This document shows, one piece after another, positions 1 to 12,724 of a stretch of 64,000 nucleotides of DNA. The notes beneath the pieces are model-generated. The model made no database searches, was not told where the DNA came from, and saw nothing but the letters and a program-made list of their open reading frames with translations. How positions within the stretch are numbered: position 1 is the first letter of the stretch; each line of letters starts with the position of its first letter. Source of the stretch: Rhizomucor pusillus (taxonomy: Eukaryota; Mucoromycota; Mucoromycetes; Mucorales; Lichtheimiaceae); assembly GCA_900175165.2 (NCBI GenBank), contig FWWN02000668.1:222423-286422 (forward strand). The letters run 5' to 3'. The translations under genes were made by a program, and so were the position numbers.

Positions 1-1353
1 AAAAAAAGGAAAAGCTATAGAGACACATGTTCCCAACCGCGTGCCTCCTGAGACGACGTAGGATATGATGTAATGTATTTACGCTGGGTGCTCTGGGTCT
101 CCAGTAATTGGATCATCTCCAGTTTTTAAGATGGATACACTTGAAAAAGCTTATCAAAATATCACTATAAGTGCGGAGCAGAATTGCCCAGAGAATTTAC
201 AGAAAAACTATGTAGAGTAAGTAGCATTGTGCCTGTTTAACCCAGGCAGTGTCGGCAATCCAACTCAGCTAACAAAGGCACTGTTCCCGTTACTACCCTA
301 ATATCAACGCTCACTTATGTAATCACCGCTGCCTTTGAACTATCCAAGAGAATGGCGCCAGTGATTTACCCGGATAAACGTTTCTTATCTGACAGGCCGG
401 CTTCTACAACAACCCCGTGAAGGGACAAATTGTATCCAGGCACTTAGACGAAGTTTGCGAGACATGTGCCGCCTTGGCTGTATGGGACGGAATAGGATTT
501 AGGCTACTTACCAGTCCTTCACGAGAGGGAATGTCAGGATTTCTTTCCATATTAATTAGGTAAAGGCTCATCGTATGACGCTTCAGAGAATTCCGAGGAT
601 GAGCTGAGTATATGTCTATCACATAAGCAAGCTGGGCTGAAATGCCAGAAGGATCGAGGTTCTTCCTCAGTCTCGGGGCCCCGATTAACCGTATCGAGTT
701 AATACCCCACATCCTTCGTTCTGGGTCCATAAGCTTAGTTTTTTGACGCGGCACAGGCCGTTATTGTCTGTACATTCTCGTCAGATCAACTCTACATATT
801 TAGAACGCTTCTATAGCTATCTACATAACCCATGTTTGGTATCAGCCACCAGAAGCAGGTGATGAGCTCACGGACCCTTTCATTCCTGACCAATAGATAT
901 CTTGTACCCACCTTGCCACCATGCGGGAGTATCTGGTGCCACCAGTTTTACGTCAGATCCCTGCTGTCAATTTCAAAATACTCTGTCAGCTGTTGTTGCT
1001 CTATTGAAACATGTCCATCCTTCAGGAATACGGCAACAGCTAGGAGTTCATGTGTTAAGCGTCTACATTGTTATCTTATCACTCAGTCTCGCAGTGAGAT
1101 TGTTCTCCAGAGAAATTTGGGCCGTCGGAAACACCGAATCCTGACCGAATCGCAAAGAAGGGTAGCCCCACATCTGATTGGCTTGGGAGGAAGCGGGGAA
1201 GCCCTGTGGGGGCTGGATCGGGAAGGTGGAGAAAATTCTTCCATGGATCCGAAGGAATCACATTTCAGTTATTTCTCGGTAGAAAAAGACACATATAAAA
1301 GGACCACTCACATGGAAAAAGCAACATCTTATCTTCATTGCTTTTTTCTCTTA
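1..1353. other. 5' edge region without a supported gene
   Basis: This is the stretch before the sugar transporter. Open frames exist on both strands (for example minus strand 404-754 and plus strand 832-1353), but none shows a recognisable domain, and they overlap one another in competing frames. The last 50-100 bases before 1354 presumably hold the transporter promoter and leader. I see no tRNA, transposon end or long repeat. Confidence 0.5.
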
Positions 1354-3117
1354 ATGATGTCTGAAAACAAAGATTTCAAAAATCAACACAGTGATTCAGC
1401 GGACCTGTTGGTCACCCATCGAGAACATGTCACTTCAAATGGTCTCAAGGGCTTCATCGAGAATCCCTATGTCTTTGGTGTAGCATTTTTTGCTTCAATC
1501 GGCGGTATCACTTTTGGCTGTAAGTCATTGGTTGAATGCTCGCTGAACACTCGCCGTATTTACCTGATGCCTCATTTGAAACAGATGATCAAGGGGTCAT
1601 TTCCGGTGTACAGGAAATGGAGACCTTCAAGGCCAGGTTTCCAATGAACGCAACCGAAAACGGTTTCGTAGTTGCTATCCTCGAGCTCGGCGCTTGGGCC
1701 GGGGCTTGGCTCTCTGCATATCCTGCTGATCGATTTAGCCGCAAGTACACTATTGTCATTGCTTGTATTGTTTTCCTTCTTGGTAGCGCAATCCAAGGTG
1801 GCGCTCAAAACGTCAGCTATCTGATGGGTGGTCGATTCGTCACCGGTATGGCTGTTGGTTCCCTCAGTATGATTGTGTATGTATCAAAACGTTTTGTGGT
1901 GCCTAAGACCGTTGCTAACTTGTAATCTTTTTCTTTCGCTATATAGCCCCATGTATCAATCTGAAATTGCTCCTCCTTCCGTGCGTGGCTCTTTGATTTC
2001 TCTGCAGCAGCTCGCTATCACTATCGGTATTCTTGCATCATTCTGGATCAACTTTGGTACTGCTTATATTTCAAGCGAAGCACAGTGGCGTATTCCCTTG
2101 TGTCTCCAGCTTGCTCTTGGTCTTATTCTTGGTATTGGCATCCTCTTCTTCCCTTTCTCGCCTCGTTGGCTCATGGCTGCCGGCCGCGAGGAAGAATGTC
2201 TCAAGGTACTTTCCAAACTTCGTCGCCGTCCAGTCGATGACCCTGTCGTGCAAGAAGAGTGGCGAGAGATCAAGATTTCTGTTGAATTCGAAAAGGAAGT
2301 CGAGCGCCAGCAATACCCTCACTACGTCGATCAAGGAGCCAAAGGTCGTTTCATGATCGGTCTTATGGGATACCGTGAATTATTCCAGCCTTACATGTTC
2401 CGTCGTGTTGCTATCGGTTCTACCATCATGTTCTTCCAACAATTCTGCGGTACGAACTCGTTGATCTACTATGCTCCCAGGATTTTCCAATCCCTTGGTC
2501 TCAGCGGAAACACCATCTCTCTGTTGGCAACTGGTGTCATTGGTATCATCAACACAGTCTGCACCATCCCAACCGTCTTGTACCTGGATGTCATGGGCCG
2601 CAAGTCTACGCTCATGATTGCCTCTGTCTTCATGTGTCTTTCTATGGCTATCATCGCAATCATCTCTGGTCTTTTCCAAGATAACTGGGAAAACAACGTT
2701 GACAAGGGTTGGGCATGTGTTGCCTTGACGTACTTCTTTATTGCCAATTTTGCCTATGCGTGGGGTCCCATTGGTTGGGTTGTCCCTGCAGAGATTTTCC
2801 CTCTTCGCTGGCGCGCCAAGGCCATGTCCATCACCACCTCTTCAAACTGGATGAACAACTTTATCATCGCCCAGATCACACCTCCTATGCTCGAAAACAT
2901 CACCTACGGTACATACATCTTCTTTGCCTGTTTCTGTTTCCTGTCGTTCTTCTTCGTTTGGTTCTTCGTCCCAGAGACAAAGGGTCGTTCCCTTGAAGAA
3001 ATGGATGTCGTTTTTGGGGGTTCCACCGCACAGAAGGATACCGAAATTATGCGTCAAATCGAACAAAGATATGGCAGCTCATATGTTCCTACTGGTACCA
3101 AGACTGAAGTTGCCTAA
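1354..3117 (+). CDS. MFS sugar (hexose) transporter, 3 exons
   Basis: This is a plasma-membrane sugar/H+ symporter of the MFS sugar-porter family, 542 aa. I join exons 1354-1519, 1585-1876 and 1947-3117; both introns are short GT-AG and keep frame. The first junction rebuilds GYDQGVISG, the classic TM1 motif. Other family marks are the loop 2-3 motif PADRFSRKYT, QQFCGTNSLIYYAPR in TM7, AEIFPLRWRAKA, and the loop 12 signature PETKGRSLEEMD near the C-terminus. About 12 hydrophobic segments are evident. The start is the first of two adjacent ATGs (1354, 1357); the upstream open frame lacks domain-like sequence. It resembles fungal high-affinity glucose or quinate/monosaccharide carriers, and the exact substrate cannot be told. 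It converges on SPT3, with 234 nt between the stops. Confidence 0.92.
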
Positions 3118-3351
3118 ACACAAAATTTTTTCCCTTTTTCCTGTTATCTTCCCCTACGTCTTCATCTGAATCCATCTACTTCCCCGCTTATATATATTTG
3201 TGTTCCATCTCTTTGCTTACTGTACAGTGAAATGTTAATTGAATTTTGAAATTGTATTATAAAGTTTACTATTTAAAGGTATCGAAAGCTCTTTTTTTAC
3301 AAACAAATTGTGAGAGGAAACAATGGATTAAAGTAAAACAATTGCTAACAG

Positions 3352-4589
3352 CTAAATTAGTGACACTTTAGTCCTTACTAGACCGCCCCGGAAGTTTTTG
3401 AGCGGTGTTGGCGCCTGTTGCAGCCTCCTAAATGCTTCCAGAACATGCTCAGGTTCCAGAGGGGTCTCCTCAGAACTTGGAAGTGAAAACAGTCCGCCTT
3501 CGGTATCGTTCGTTGCTGTCTGATCCGTCTTATTCTTGTCATCGTTGCCCTTTTCATCTAAATCATCTCTTTTCCTTTTTAATCCGACGACTATCGGCTC
3601 ATCTTTGTTGCCGCCCTTGTTAGCCTTTACATCGCGTTTAATCTGCAGCGCCGTCGTCGTCAGCTTCGATACCATTTCATATGTTAAGAATCCAAATATA
3701 TCCAGAATATCATCATTGGGCTTCACATCAATGAATGCATTCATGTTAGCCCATTCCCGGAATCGCTTGCCCTTTCGATATGTAAATGATGCTTGTCTAC
3801 ATTCCGAATAATGTACATATTCCTCGCGAGTCATTGCCCGAGTCACCAAATCCGCATCTCGCAACCGTTGAATCGATTCATTGTATGCTTCCGATTCGTC
3901 TTCGTCCTCTTCGTCGTCTTCACCTGTCGATGATTTTATAATCGCATCCGCAAATTGATTTACTAATTCCCATGGTAATTTGATGATATTTCTGTTCGGT
4001 TTGCCTTAAGTTGCAGATTAGTACGAAAATATTATTACGGATTATATGATGCCGCTTCCTACCCGTATTTGTCTCCTCCACGACGTCTTCGACTTGCTCG
4101 CCTGATGACTCTTTTGCGTTTTTTCTCACATCTTTCCAGCTTAAGAATGATCGTAATCGATTCACTTTGGCTCTGTCGTGGCGTATAAGGAAAATCAAAT
4201 CTTCAGCACTTAAAAACCGTGAACTCCTTCGCGCTGCCTGAGCAGCCGCTTGAATGATCTAACGAGTAGGTTAGCAATGTATAAAACATTCCACTGTCTA
4301 TTGTCTGCTACTTGCAATTTCAATCACTTGCGACCGGACGATATCTTCCACGAGCAGCGTCGTCTCCTGTAATGGATCCGCAACCTCTCCAAACACAAAC
4401 ATCATTTGTTGAATTTCGCTTTGGAAACGATATTTTGACTATGTGCGTGAACTTAGCCTCCACAGTTCCGCCCATGCAATTCAAGAAGTACCTTCTTTGC
4501 GTCCAGCGCCATAGTTCGAGTTTAGAATGTCAGAAAAAGAGTTGGGAAGATTCGCCCTTGATTGCCGTCGGACTTACCTGCGCTTGCAT
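3352..4589 (-). CDS. SAGA complex subunit Spt3, 4 exons
   Basis: Spt3 is the histone-fold subunit of the SAGA coactivator that contacts TBP and helps recruit it to promoters. The model is 327 aa (yeast Spt3 337 aa): exons 4578-4589, 4316-4438, 4063-4258 and 3352-4004. N-terminal histone-fold sequence KYRFQSEIQQMMFVFGE is followed by the second half (IRHDRAKVNRLRSFLSWKD), then LPWEL and the C-terminal Spt3 block CRQASFTYRKGKRFREW and LDIFGFLTYE. The first coding exon is only 12 nt (MQAQ) but ends in phase with a strong GTAAGT donor. Intron 2 begins GCAAGT: a GT donor would break the frame, whereas the GC donor joins VIEI directly to IIQ, matching VIEI-LLQ in yeast. Confidence 0.93.
4259..4315 (-). 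other. GC-AG intron in SPT3
   Basis: This 57-nt intron has donor GCAAGT and acceptor GTTAG on the minus strand. It is phase 0 and joins ...SQVIEI to IIQAAAQAARR. The only nearby GT (inside GCAAGT) gives phase 1 and a frameshift into a stop, so the GC donor is the only reading that keeps the conserved histone fold. Confidence 0.82.
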
Positions 4590-5834
4590 TGCTTTCAATT
4601 CAGAACGGCAGTAACAGCTATCAAAAAGAAGGAAACAATAAAGACCTGATAGCAAGTGAAAAAAAATGCTACCAATCGCATATTGTGCAGCTTCACTTCA
4701 AGAGGTGTTAAGTGCTCCGTTTTTGATTAAAGATTAGAAAAGATATAAAAGTATAAGAGTATCTTCCAGTAAATGTGGATCTTAACATACATTACACTGC
4801 AAGGAACAATCCTGCATCTTTGGTGCTCACGTCCATTAGCAAGCCTTAGAGCAGTATGCCATATAATTACTACTATATGTAAGTTACCAGGTAACATGAA
4901 TCGCCTCGTTCGTACCACGTAGCTCTTCTTGTTCACTTAAAGCTTGAAGTCCTTTCAGATAACAAAAGTTAGCACAAATTCGAGATAAAATGAAATTGAG
5001 CTTCCAGAATAATGTTAGTGTTGCTGAAACTAACTGTACTAGTACATAAGCAAAGACTTTAGAGGCGTGAATGCTTTCTACCTCGAGCTTAATAAATCTG
5101 ATGCTATGACATGCGTGTACGTATTTAGTTCTTGGTTGTGGTGCTCACTATCAAGCCTTTGGCTGCAATGTCTCAGTAAGAAGGAAACGTTTGCTTACCT
5201 TCCCAAAGCAGCGCATTGTGGTTGTGTAACGGTAGACGTAATTTAATTCGGTACGTCGCCGGAGTAGTAGTATAGCTTGACGACAAAGGTATCGTTACGT
5301 GCAAGATTACTCGTACTTTAGCCACCATTTGTACGGAAACAGGTAAATTCTGAGGTCATCGGTATAGGGACAAAATGATACAAATAGGAGACACTGTAGA
5401 ACTATTTTGGTTTGGATGAATACGTACATAAGAAACATGGATCTACATTAGCTACATATTTAAAACATCCCCATATCTTCGCCGGATTTTTTAGTCTTTT
5501 GACAGGTGATGGATACTGTTTGAGTCTCTCAGAATACGTCAATATACAAATTGTGGTTTTCAGAAAGCATATGTATCTTCATTTGGCAACATACAAATGT
5601 ATCGTTAACATCACCACTGTAAAAAGAGAACAGTAATATTCAATAATCTACATCTTCCATGATATCCAAGACTCATTCGAGAGATACCGACGCTGTTGCT
5701 GAACAATAAAATATATATCTGGACTATTTTCAAGTTTCCTCCATTTCTGAATATGCAGGAACGTGAAATTCGACTCGATCCAAATTGAGGTGGAGCCGAA
5801 AACGTTTTGGCCTCTCGTGAGTAAGGCAAAGACG
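4590..5834. other. AT-rich intergenic region
   Basis: This region separates the divergent SPT3 and RhoGEF genes and should hold both promoters. I see only short open frames without domain character and no repeat or RNA gene. An open frame immediately upstream of the RhoGEF ATG (5763-5834) has no ATG of its own and is preceded by a stop; a GTGAGT inside it could be a leader-intron donor. Confidence 0.5.
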
Positions 5835-8800
5835 ATGGTCGGCGCTTATGCCCACGACGACAGTGACGAGTATGCTGTGATCGACAATGTCGACGAACGA
5901 ATCGAGCAGTTGAAGCGTGCCATCCGAGAGCAGGAGTTTTTGCTCTCTGTGCTTAAAGATCAACAAGCTGAAGACGACGACAGGATTCAAGAGCTGAAGG
6001 ATCGCATAAAGCATGTCTCTTGGCAGCTCAAGTCCAACAGTTCTGGACAGGACGAACGACTGTGGGCACGCTACGAACTTAACCTTAGACGGTTGCAGGA
6101 CCTTGCGGACGAAGGCAGAGTTCTAAAGAAAGAACTTGATTATCTAATGGATGTCAATATGCGCGATCTCGAGCACGAGCTGCTAGAAGAAACAAAACGT
6201 CTCAATGACTTGAACCTGAGCTGGGCGAGGAAACAGAATGTATCTACTGGACAAGTTACTACCTTAGATGACCCAGCATACACTGAGGCTGATCGGATTC
6301 GTGCGAGGGCACAGGCGCTCGTGGCATCCCGGATAAACGCCAACAAGGAGCTCAGAAATTACGTACAAACAGAAGAAGAACGCGCACGCCAGAGGACCGA
6401 CAGTGTTGAACGGCTCATGTCTGAGCTGCGTAATTTACATTCAAGCGCTCGAGATATAATCCGTTTCAGTATACCCGAGGCTGACGCTTACTTGAATACC
6501 AGTAGCACCGATCATATGCGCCAGCGACAAATGTTTGAAAAAGGGTTGTATGTCAGCGAAGAACTTGCCCAGTTCATTGACTCGCTGGATCGAAGCACAC
6601 TCATTGTCGCACCTGAGCCAGTGCGGTACCCAACAGTCTTAACACCACAACAGTATGAATATAACCCATCTATCCCAACATCAGCTCCTCCAGTCCCTAC
6701 CACGCAGAGACCTAGGTCGCCACGCTCAGCTGTTGACATCAAAGCTGAAGCACAGAGACGTATAGAACAACGTAGACAGCTGTTTATGAAATCACAACCT
6801 CCGTCTTCTCAGCAACAGCTTCTTCAAGTATCTGCTTCGTCCAGACCAAGCTCCGTAAAATCAGATAATCATGAAGAAAAAGCAGCTCAGGAACGTATGC
6901 GGCGAGCGGAAGCCGAAGCCAGAGAACGCTTGCAGGCAATGCATGACCAACGTCTCAAAGCTCGGCAGGAAGCCGAAGAAAAGCGCAGACAGGCAGCGGA
7001 GGCGAAGCAAAAAGAAATGGAAAGAATCCGACTGCAGGAAGAGCAGAAACAGCGTGAAGCTGAAGAGGCCAGGCTGAAGCAAGAGGAAGAAAGAAGGCAA
7101 AAAGAAAGGGAGGAGCAGGAACGACGAGGGCAAGAACTAGCCTTGAGGCAAAAGCAGGAAGAAGAGCTTCGGCAGCAGCGGATTAGACAGGCTGCTGAGC
7201 AGGCAGCCAGAGAGAAACGGTTACGTCAAGAGGAGATTGAGAAACGAGAACGCGAGCGCCAGGCTGCTGCTCTGGAAGCTGAACAAAGAAGGCGTGCTTG
7301 GCTCGAGGCCGAAGAAGAGAAGAAACGCCAAAGGGAGCAAGAGATTGCTCGTATGAAGGCCGAGGAAGAAGAAAAGAAACGAAGAGAACAAAAGCAAAAG
7401 GAAGAGGAGGAAAGACGCAGAAAGGAACAACTGCAACGAGAAGAGGAAGAACGTCAACGATTACTCGAGGAGCAAAATCAGATACAAATCAAAGAAACAG
7501 CTGGTACTAGTGGATACGGTGTCGATATCGAGGATGAAGTCGATTTTTCAACGAGTAAGTAGATCTGCTGGGTAGCTACAATTTAATACTCATACATTGC
7601 ATATAGTATATCGCGTCAAAACATTGTATGAATATCACGGTGTTCGCGACGACGATCTGACATTTGGCGAAGATGAAATCATCAAGGCACACCCTCACAA
7701 AGATAGCGAAAGCGACTGGTGGTATGGAACATCGTTGACAACAAACCAGGTTGGATTCTTCCCACGAACCTACGTTGAAGTCATTGAAGAAGGTAAGCGA
7801 TACTCGTTATCTTTCTATCGACATGTCTGATGTAATGCTTTCGAAAAGCTTTCCGAGTTCGAGCTCTTTATCCGTTTAGCAAAACTCGAGAAGATGATCT
7901 TGAATTCGAGGAGAATGATATAATCGTAGTCCAGCCGTTCCAAGACGACCAGGGCGACTGGTGGTACGGTACAAGCGAAGAGAGTCATGAATCTGGTTAT
8001 TTTCCAAAAACATATGTCGAACGCATCAATGATACACCAGCTCCTGCGCCTTCCTCTTCCCTTTCACCACCTCCTCCGACTTCTTTCCAACACAGCAACG
8101 AATCCTATCTCAGCGTCTCTGAACCATCTAGAGGCATGTCCGCCCCCAACACTCCTGTCATGAAGAAGGAAGAGCTGACGGTCAACAAGACCGAAACGAC
8201 CAAGAGAAGAAGAGCTGCCAGCAATGTCGGTTTTACCGGCGATATGCCTGTTGGACGAGCTAGAGCCCTTTCTTTGTCAGAATCATCGAGACCTGTCAGT
8301 CCATCCCTGGTTACTTGGGCAAGTACAATGGATGAACTCGAACTGGCAACGATTCCAGCAGAAGAACGAAGGCGCCAGGAAGCTATCTATGAATTGATAA
8401 CGACGGAAAGCACATATCTTAGGGATCTACAGTTGATTGTGAATGTAAGTAGAAACCGTACTAGATGCCGTTTTGGTGCTAATATTTGTTTGGCGCTACG
8501 CAAGGTATTCTATGCCGAGTCAAGCAAGTATCTTACCCGAGATGAACAGGATATCGTCTTTTCCAACATCGATGATTTGTTGATATGTAACACAACACTG
8601 CTAAGTGATCTTGAGAGTCGACAGCGCGACGGCGCCGGTGTGGTTGGTAACATTGGTGATATCTTTTTAAAACATGTACGTAAAAGCATGTAAAAAGCGA
8701 CTCGATATGTCAGAGAAACTTAAACATCCACTGACGATAGACGGAAAGTTTAAAGTGCTACTCCACATACTGTCGAAATCAATCCTTTGCAAGCAGGTTC

Positions 8801-9800
8801 TTGCAAGATAAACGTGATACTGATCAATGGTTCAATGTATTTTTAAAGGTCGGAGCATTTCCAAGAACAATCCCATAATTGCATAACTAATTCCGGAGAG
8901 GGAGTAGACAGCACAGGCACGGCCAGAGTGTCGAGCTCTTGATCTATCCCATTTCCTCTTAGAACCGATGCAACGTATCACCCGATACCCGTTGCTGCTA
9001 CGAAAGGTACGACCGAAAGAGGAAAGAAAGGAGAAGTTGCTCTGTAACGAACATACTGTGTAGATTCTCGATGCGACTCCAAAGCGACATCCTGACTACG
9101 GTGTCTTGCGGTCGGCTCTAGCCAAGGCAGAAGAAGTGTTACAGGTCGTCAATGATGAAACGCGACGATATGAAAACTCTCAAAAGATTAAAGAGCTCAG
9201 TCGAATTTTGGACATGGAAGGGCATGGTGTAAGTGAACTCAAAGGGGAGTGTTATATTTGGGGTGCTGATGATCCTGTGCAACAGCGACTAGATCCATAT
9301 GGACGAGAGTTCGTAATGGATGGTGTGCTCTACAAAGCTAAAAGTGGTCGCAAACTTCATGGCTACCTGTTCAATGACATTTTGATCCTGGCAGAACCGT
9401 TAAAAGGTTTGAGCGCAGAAGGATATCTGTATCGTTTGTATCGCGAAGTAAGTTGCTGTCAAAAATGTCGGCAAAAATCAGCAGTCATTGACAGTTTCTA
9501 TCCTGTCAAGCCAATGAATGTCGATCGTGTAACCATCAGACAGCAATCCAGTGCGACTCTATTTTCCAGCGGCAGCAACCATTCAGGTACGACGAGAAAT
9601 TTTCTTTAAGGGGAAAAGACTCAAATAAGCTAAGGGCAAAGAACATCGTAGATGATCTTGCGTTCCAGATTGTATACGGCAGTCAGGTGATAGCTGTCAA
9701 GGCACCATCTGCGAGTCAGAAAAAGCAATGGATAAGCCAGATGCAGCATTACAGCGCACTGCAACGGCAGCTCTCGCCGACACGCACCTCATTTCACTAA
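5835..9800 (+). CDS. Coiled-coil, SH3-SH3-DH-PH Rho guanine nucleotide exchange factor, 9 exons
   Basis: This is a predicted 1159-aa exchange factor activating a Rho/Cdc42/Rac GTPase at the membrane or actin cortex. Exons: 5835-7554, 7607-7792, 7849-8444, 8505-8675, 8741-8848, 8917-9006, 9064-9447, 9511-9586, 9652-9800. Residues 1-570 are helical, with a dense Glu/Arg/Lys/Gln coiled coil from about 360. Two SH3 domains follow (about 575-633 and 637-697), each with ALYPF/TLYEY, a DWWYG motif and a [18 protein letters not shown] end. The DH domain (about 808-990) has [24 protein letters not shown] and [14 protein letters not shown]; the PH domain (about 1030-1150) includes [14 protein letters not shown]. 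The order resembles the C-terminal half of intersectin, but EH domains are absent. The start is the first ATG of the open frame. Introns 8445-8504 and 9448-9510 are in-frame and stop-free. Both ends of intron 5 (donor GTCGGA) are less certain than the rest. Confidence 0.88.
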
Positions 9801-10200
9801 GTGAGGACTTATTCCCCATTTTCCCTCCCCTCAAACTCGGCTTTGGGGGAGATATCGAGCTGAGCTAAAGTCTGAGACTTAAAGCCCAGCTTTGACAAGA
9901 TGCCAAGTTTGTTTTGTTTGAGCCATGCTACTCCAAAGATGCCCGTTACATTTTGACCGTATATTCGATTATAAAATCACTTATGCTCACTGAAGGAACT
10001 GGCAGTCTTAAAACGAATATGAAACGTCACATGAACGAATAAAATGTCCAGGAAAAAGATACATGTAATTTGTTATGTAAGAGCCCGCCATCGGAATATG
10101 GCAGCAACACCCCTTTGCCCCAACGGAAAAAAAGAGACGGGAAACCACCGAAAGATCTGGCCCTCTTTTCCATTCCCTCTCTCCGCTCTCTGATATAGCC
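9801..10200. other. RhoGEF 3' / acetyl-CoA synthetase promoter region
   Basis: This 400-nt spacer lies between two co-oriented genes. Short opposite-strand frames are present but do not look coding. A pyrimidine-rich run just before the ATG at 10201 (ccattccctctctccgctct) is typical of a fungal transcription-start region. Confidence 0.5.
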
Positions 10201-12374
10201 ATGGCTGACGACCAAGTCAAGACCCACCCTGTGCCTGCACGTTTGCTGGATGACAAGCAGTGCCCCACGCCTTACGTCAGCTCTCTGGATCAGTATCGAT
10301 CCATGTGGAAAGAGTCTGTCGAGCAACCTGAGAAATTCTTTGGCAACGTAAGGTTTTCAGCCAGTAACTAGATAACCGCCCTGGAGATAAGCTCAACGCA
10401 ATTTTTCCCCATGTAGCTTGCTCGCGAACTCTTGACATGGTTCAAACCTTTTGAGACCGTAAAGCACGGCGACTTTAGAACCGGCGATATTGCCTGGTTC
10501 CTTGAGGGTGAACTCAACGCCTCCTACAACTGCGTCGATCGCCACGCCAAAGCTCATCCCGACAAAGTCGCCATCATTTACGAAGCGGATGAACCTGGAG
10601 AGGGACGCAAGATCACCTACGGCGAATTGTTCCGTGAAGTGTGCAAAATGGCAAACACCCTAAAGACCTTGGGTATTCGAAAGGGTGACAATGTGGCAAT
10701 CTATATGCCCATGATTCCCGAGACGGTTGTTGCTATGCTTGCTTGCGCGCGTATCGGTGCTGTGCACTCGGTTGTGTTCGCTGGTTTCTCTGCAGAGTCG
10801 TTGCGCGAACGTGTCGTTGACTGTTCCGCCCGTATCATCTTGACCTCTGATGAAGGCCGACGAGGTGGCAAGAACATCCCCACCAAGCGCATCGTTGACG
10901 ACGCCTTGAACGATCAGACTGCTGCCGGAATTGTCGAAAATGTCATTATATACCGTCGCACAGGATCGGCGGTCCCGTGGGTCGAAGGCCGTGATCTGTG
11001 GTGGCACGAAGAAATGAACAAGGCACGTTCCGTCTGCCCTCCCGAAAGCATGAACGCCGAAGATCCTCTTTTCTTGCTCTACACTTCTGGCTCCACCGGC
11101 GCACCCAAGGGTATCCTTCACACCACTGCTGGTTACCTTCTTGGTGCTGCTTCTACCGTCAAATACATCTTTGATTACCATCCCGACGACATTTATGCAT
11201 GCATGGCCGATATCGGATGGGTTACCGGCCACTCTTACATTGTTTACGGTCCTTTGACGCTCGGTGCTACCACTGTCTTGTTCGAATCCACTCCCACTTA
11301 CCCCAACCCATCCCGTTTCTGGGACTTGATTCAAAAGAACAAGATCACCCAATTCTACACTGCTCCTACCGCTATCCGTGCTCTTCGCCGCTTGGGTGAC
11401 GACTGGGTCAAGGGCTACGACTTGTCTTCTCTCCGTGTACTCGGCTCTGTCGGCGAGCCCATCAACCCTGAAGCTTGGTACTGGTACCACGACAAGGTCG
11501 GTCAGGGACGCTGCGCTGTCGTTGATACATACTGGCAAACCGAAACTGGCTCCATCATTGTCTCTCCCTTGCCCGGTGCTACTCCTACTAAGCCCGGTTC
11601 CGCCACTTTGCCATTCTTTGGTATCAAGCCTGTTATCTTGGACCCCTCGACTGGTATCGAGATGGAATGCAAGTCCCCTGAGGACACAGGTGTCTTGGCC
11701 ATCGCTCAGCCGTGGCCATCCATGGCTCGCTCCGTCTACAACAACCACAGCCGATACATGGATACTTACTTGAAGCCATACCCCGGATATTACTTTACAG
11801 GCGACGGTGCATCCAAGGATGAGGATGGATATATCTGGGTCCGCGGACGTGTTGATGGTAAGGAGAAATATTTATTGTGGAGGAAGACGCTCTCTAACAA
11901 GCAATTCAAATCTAGATGTTATCAACGTTTCCGGACATCGTCTTTCTACTGCTGAAATTGAATCTGCTCTTGTTCACCACGAAACTGTTGCCGAGGCAGC
12001 TGTTGTCGGTGGCAACGATGATTTGACTGGCCAGTGCATCCATGCATTTGTATCACTCAAGCCTGGCGTCGAAGCCAACGATACTCTCGACAAAGAACTC
12101 ATCTTGCAAGTTCGCAAGATGATTGGTCCTTTTGCCGCTCCCAAGCGTGTTCACATTGTAAACGATCATCCCAAGACCCGATCAGGCAAGATTATGCGCC
12201 GTATCCTCCGCAAGATCGTTAATGGCGAGCAAGATCAACTTGGCGATATCTCGACTCTCGCTGATCCACTGTAAGTTTCTGCAGGGAGAGCATTCATCTA
12301 AAGATACTGTTGGTACTCACAGTTACACGTTTAACAGGGTCGTCGATGCTATCATTAAGCAAGTGCATGCTTAA
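10201..12374 (+). CDS. Acetyl-CoA synthetase (AMP-forming), 4 exons
   Basis: It makes acetyl-CoA from acetate, ATP and CoA, supplying cytosolic and nuclear acetyl-CoA for lipid synthesis and histone acetylation and allowing growth on acetate. The model is 659 aa, normal for the family: exons 10201-10347, 10417-11857, 11916-12270 and 12338-12374. Visible motifs are the P-loop-like [37 protein letters not shown] (the aspartate and arginine that bind ATP ribose), the hinge [17 protein letters not shown], and the conserved lysine site RSGKIMRR. Each junction restores family sequence, for example GRVD-DVINVSG across intron 2. The last exon is only 37 nt and encodes the end ...[11 protein letters not shown]. 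No targeting presequence is evident. It corresponds to facA/ACS genes of other fungi. Confidence 0.95.
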
Positions 12375-12724
12375 CTAAATTTCAAATCCTTATCCCCTGT
12401 TGTGTTCATATAGTCGTTTGGACAGTTCATTTTCTCCTTGTATTCTGTTTGTTTAATCCTAATAATATACAACATTTTTGTACCATGAACGATAGATATC
12501 TCTTTAAATACAACGTTGCATCTTTAATTAATTAACGGTGCAATTGCCATGGTGCACGAATAAGCAGGACAACAACAGGATAGGGTCTTAATTTGTTATG
12601 TTCAGATCGGATTATTTGACTTATGCGCTTTCCAGATCAGGAAAATGTTCCTGCGCCACCGAAATTTTCTGGTTCACCGAAAAAAGTTCCAGTTGTCAAA
12701 CTTGCTGCTTGAATCGAAGAGGCA
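12375..12724. other. Spacer between acetyl-CoA synthetase and KRE33
   Basis: An AT-rich 350-nt spacer that holds the ACS 3' end and KRE33 promoter. Nothing else is recognised. Confidence 0.5.

Noticed and set aside
404..754. Minus-strand 116-aa frame at the left edge
   Set aside because: No domain, no splice or promoter context and neighbouring frames compete; it may be a fragment, but I cannot support it.
4590..5834. Search for EH-domain exons or a tRNA upstream of the RhoGEF
   Set aside because: I found no EF-hand-like calcium loops, no EH motif and no tRNA-like arms; short frames only.
10660..11748. Long minus-strand open frame (362 aa) opposite acetyl-CoA synthetase
   Set aside because: It lies entirely antisense to a well-supported conserved gene in GC-rich codons; its translation is low in hydrophobic structure and has no domain, so it is a shadow frame.
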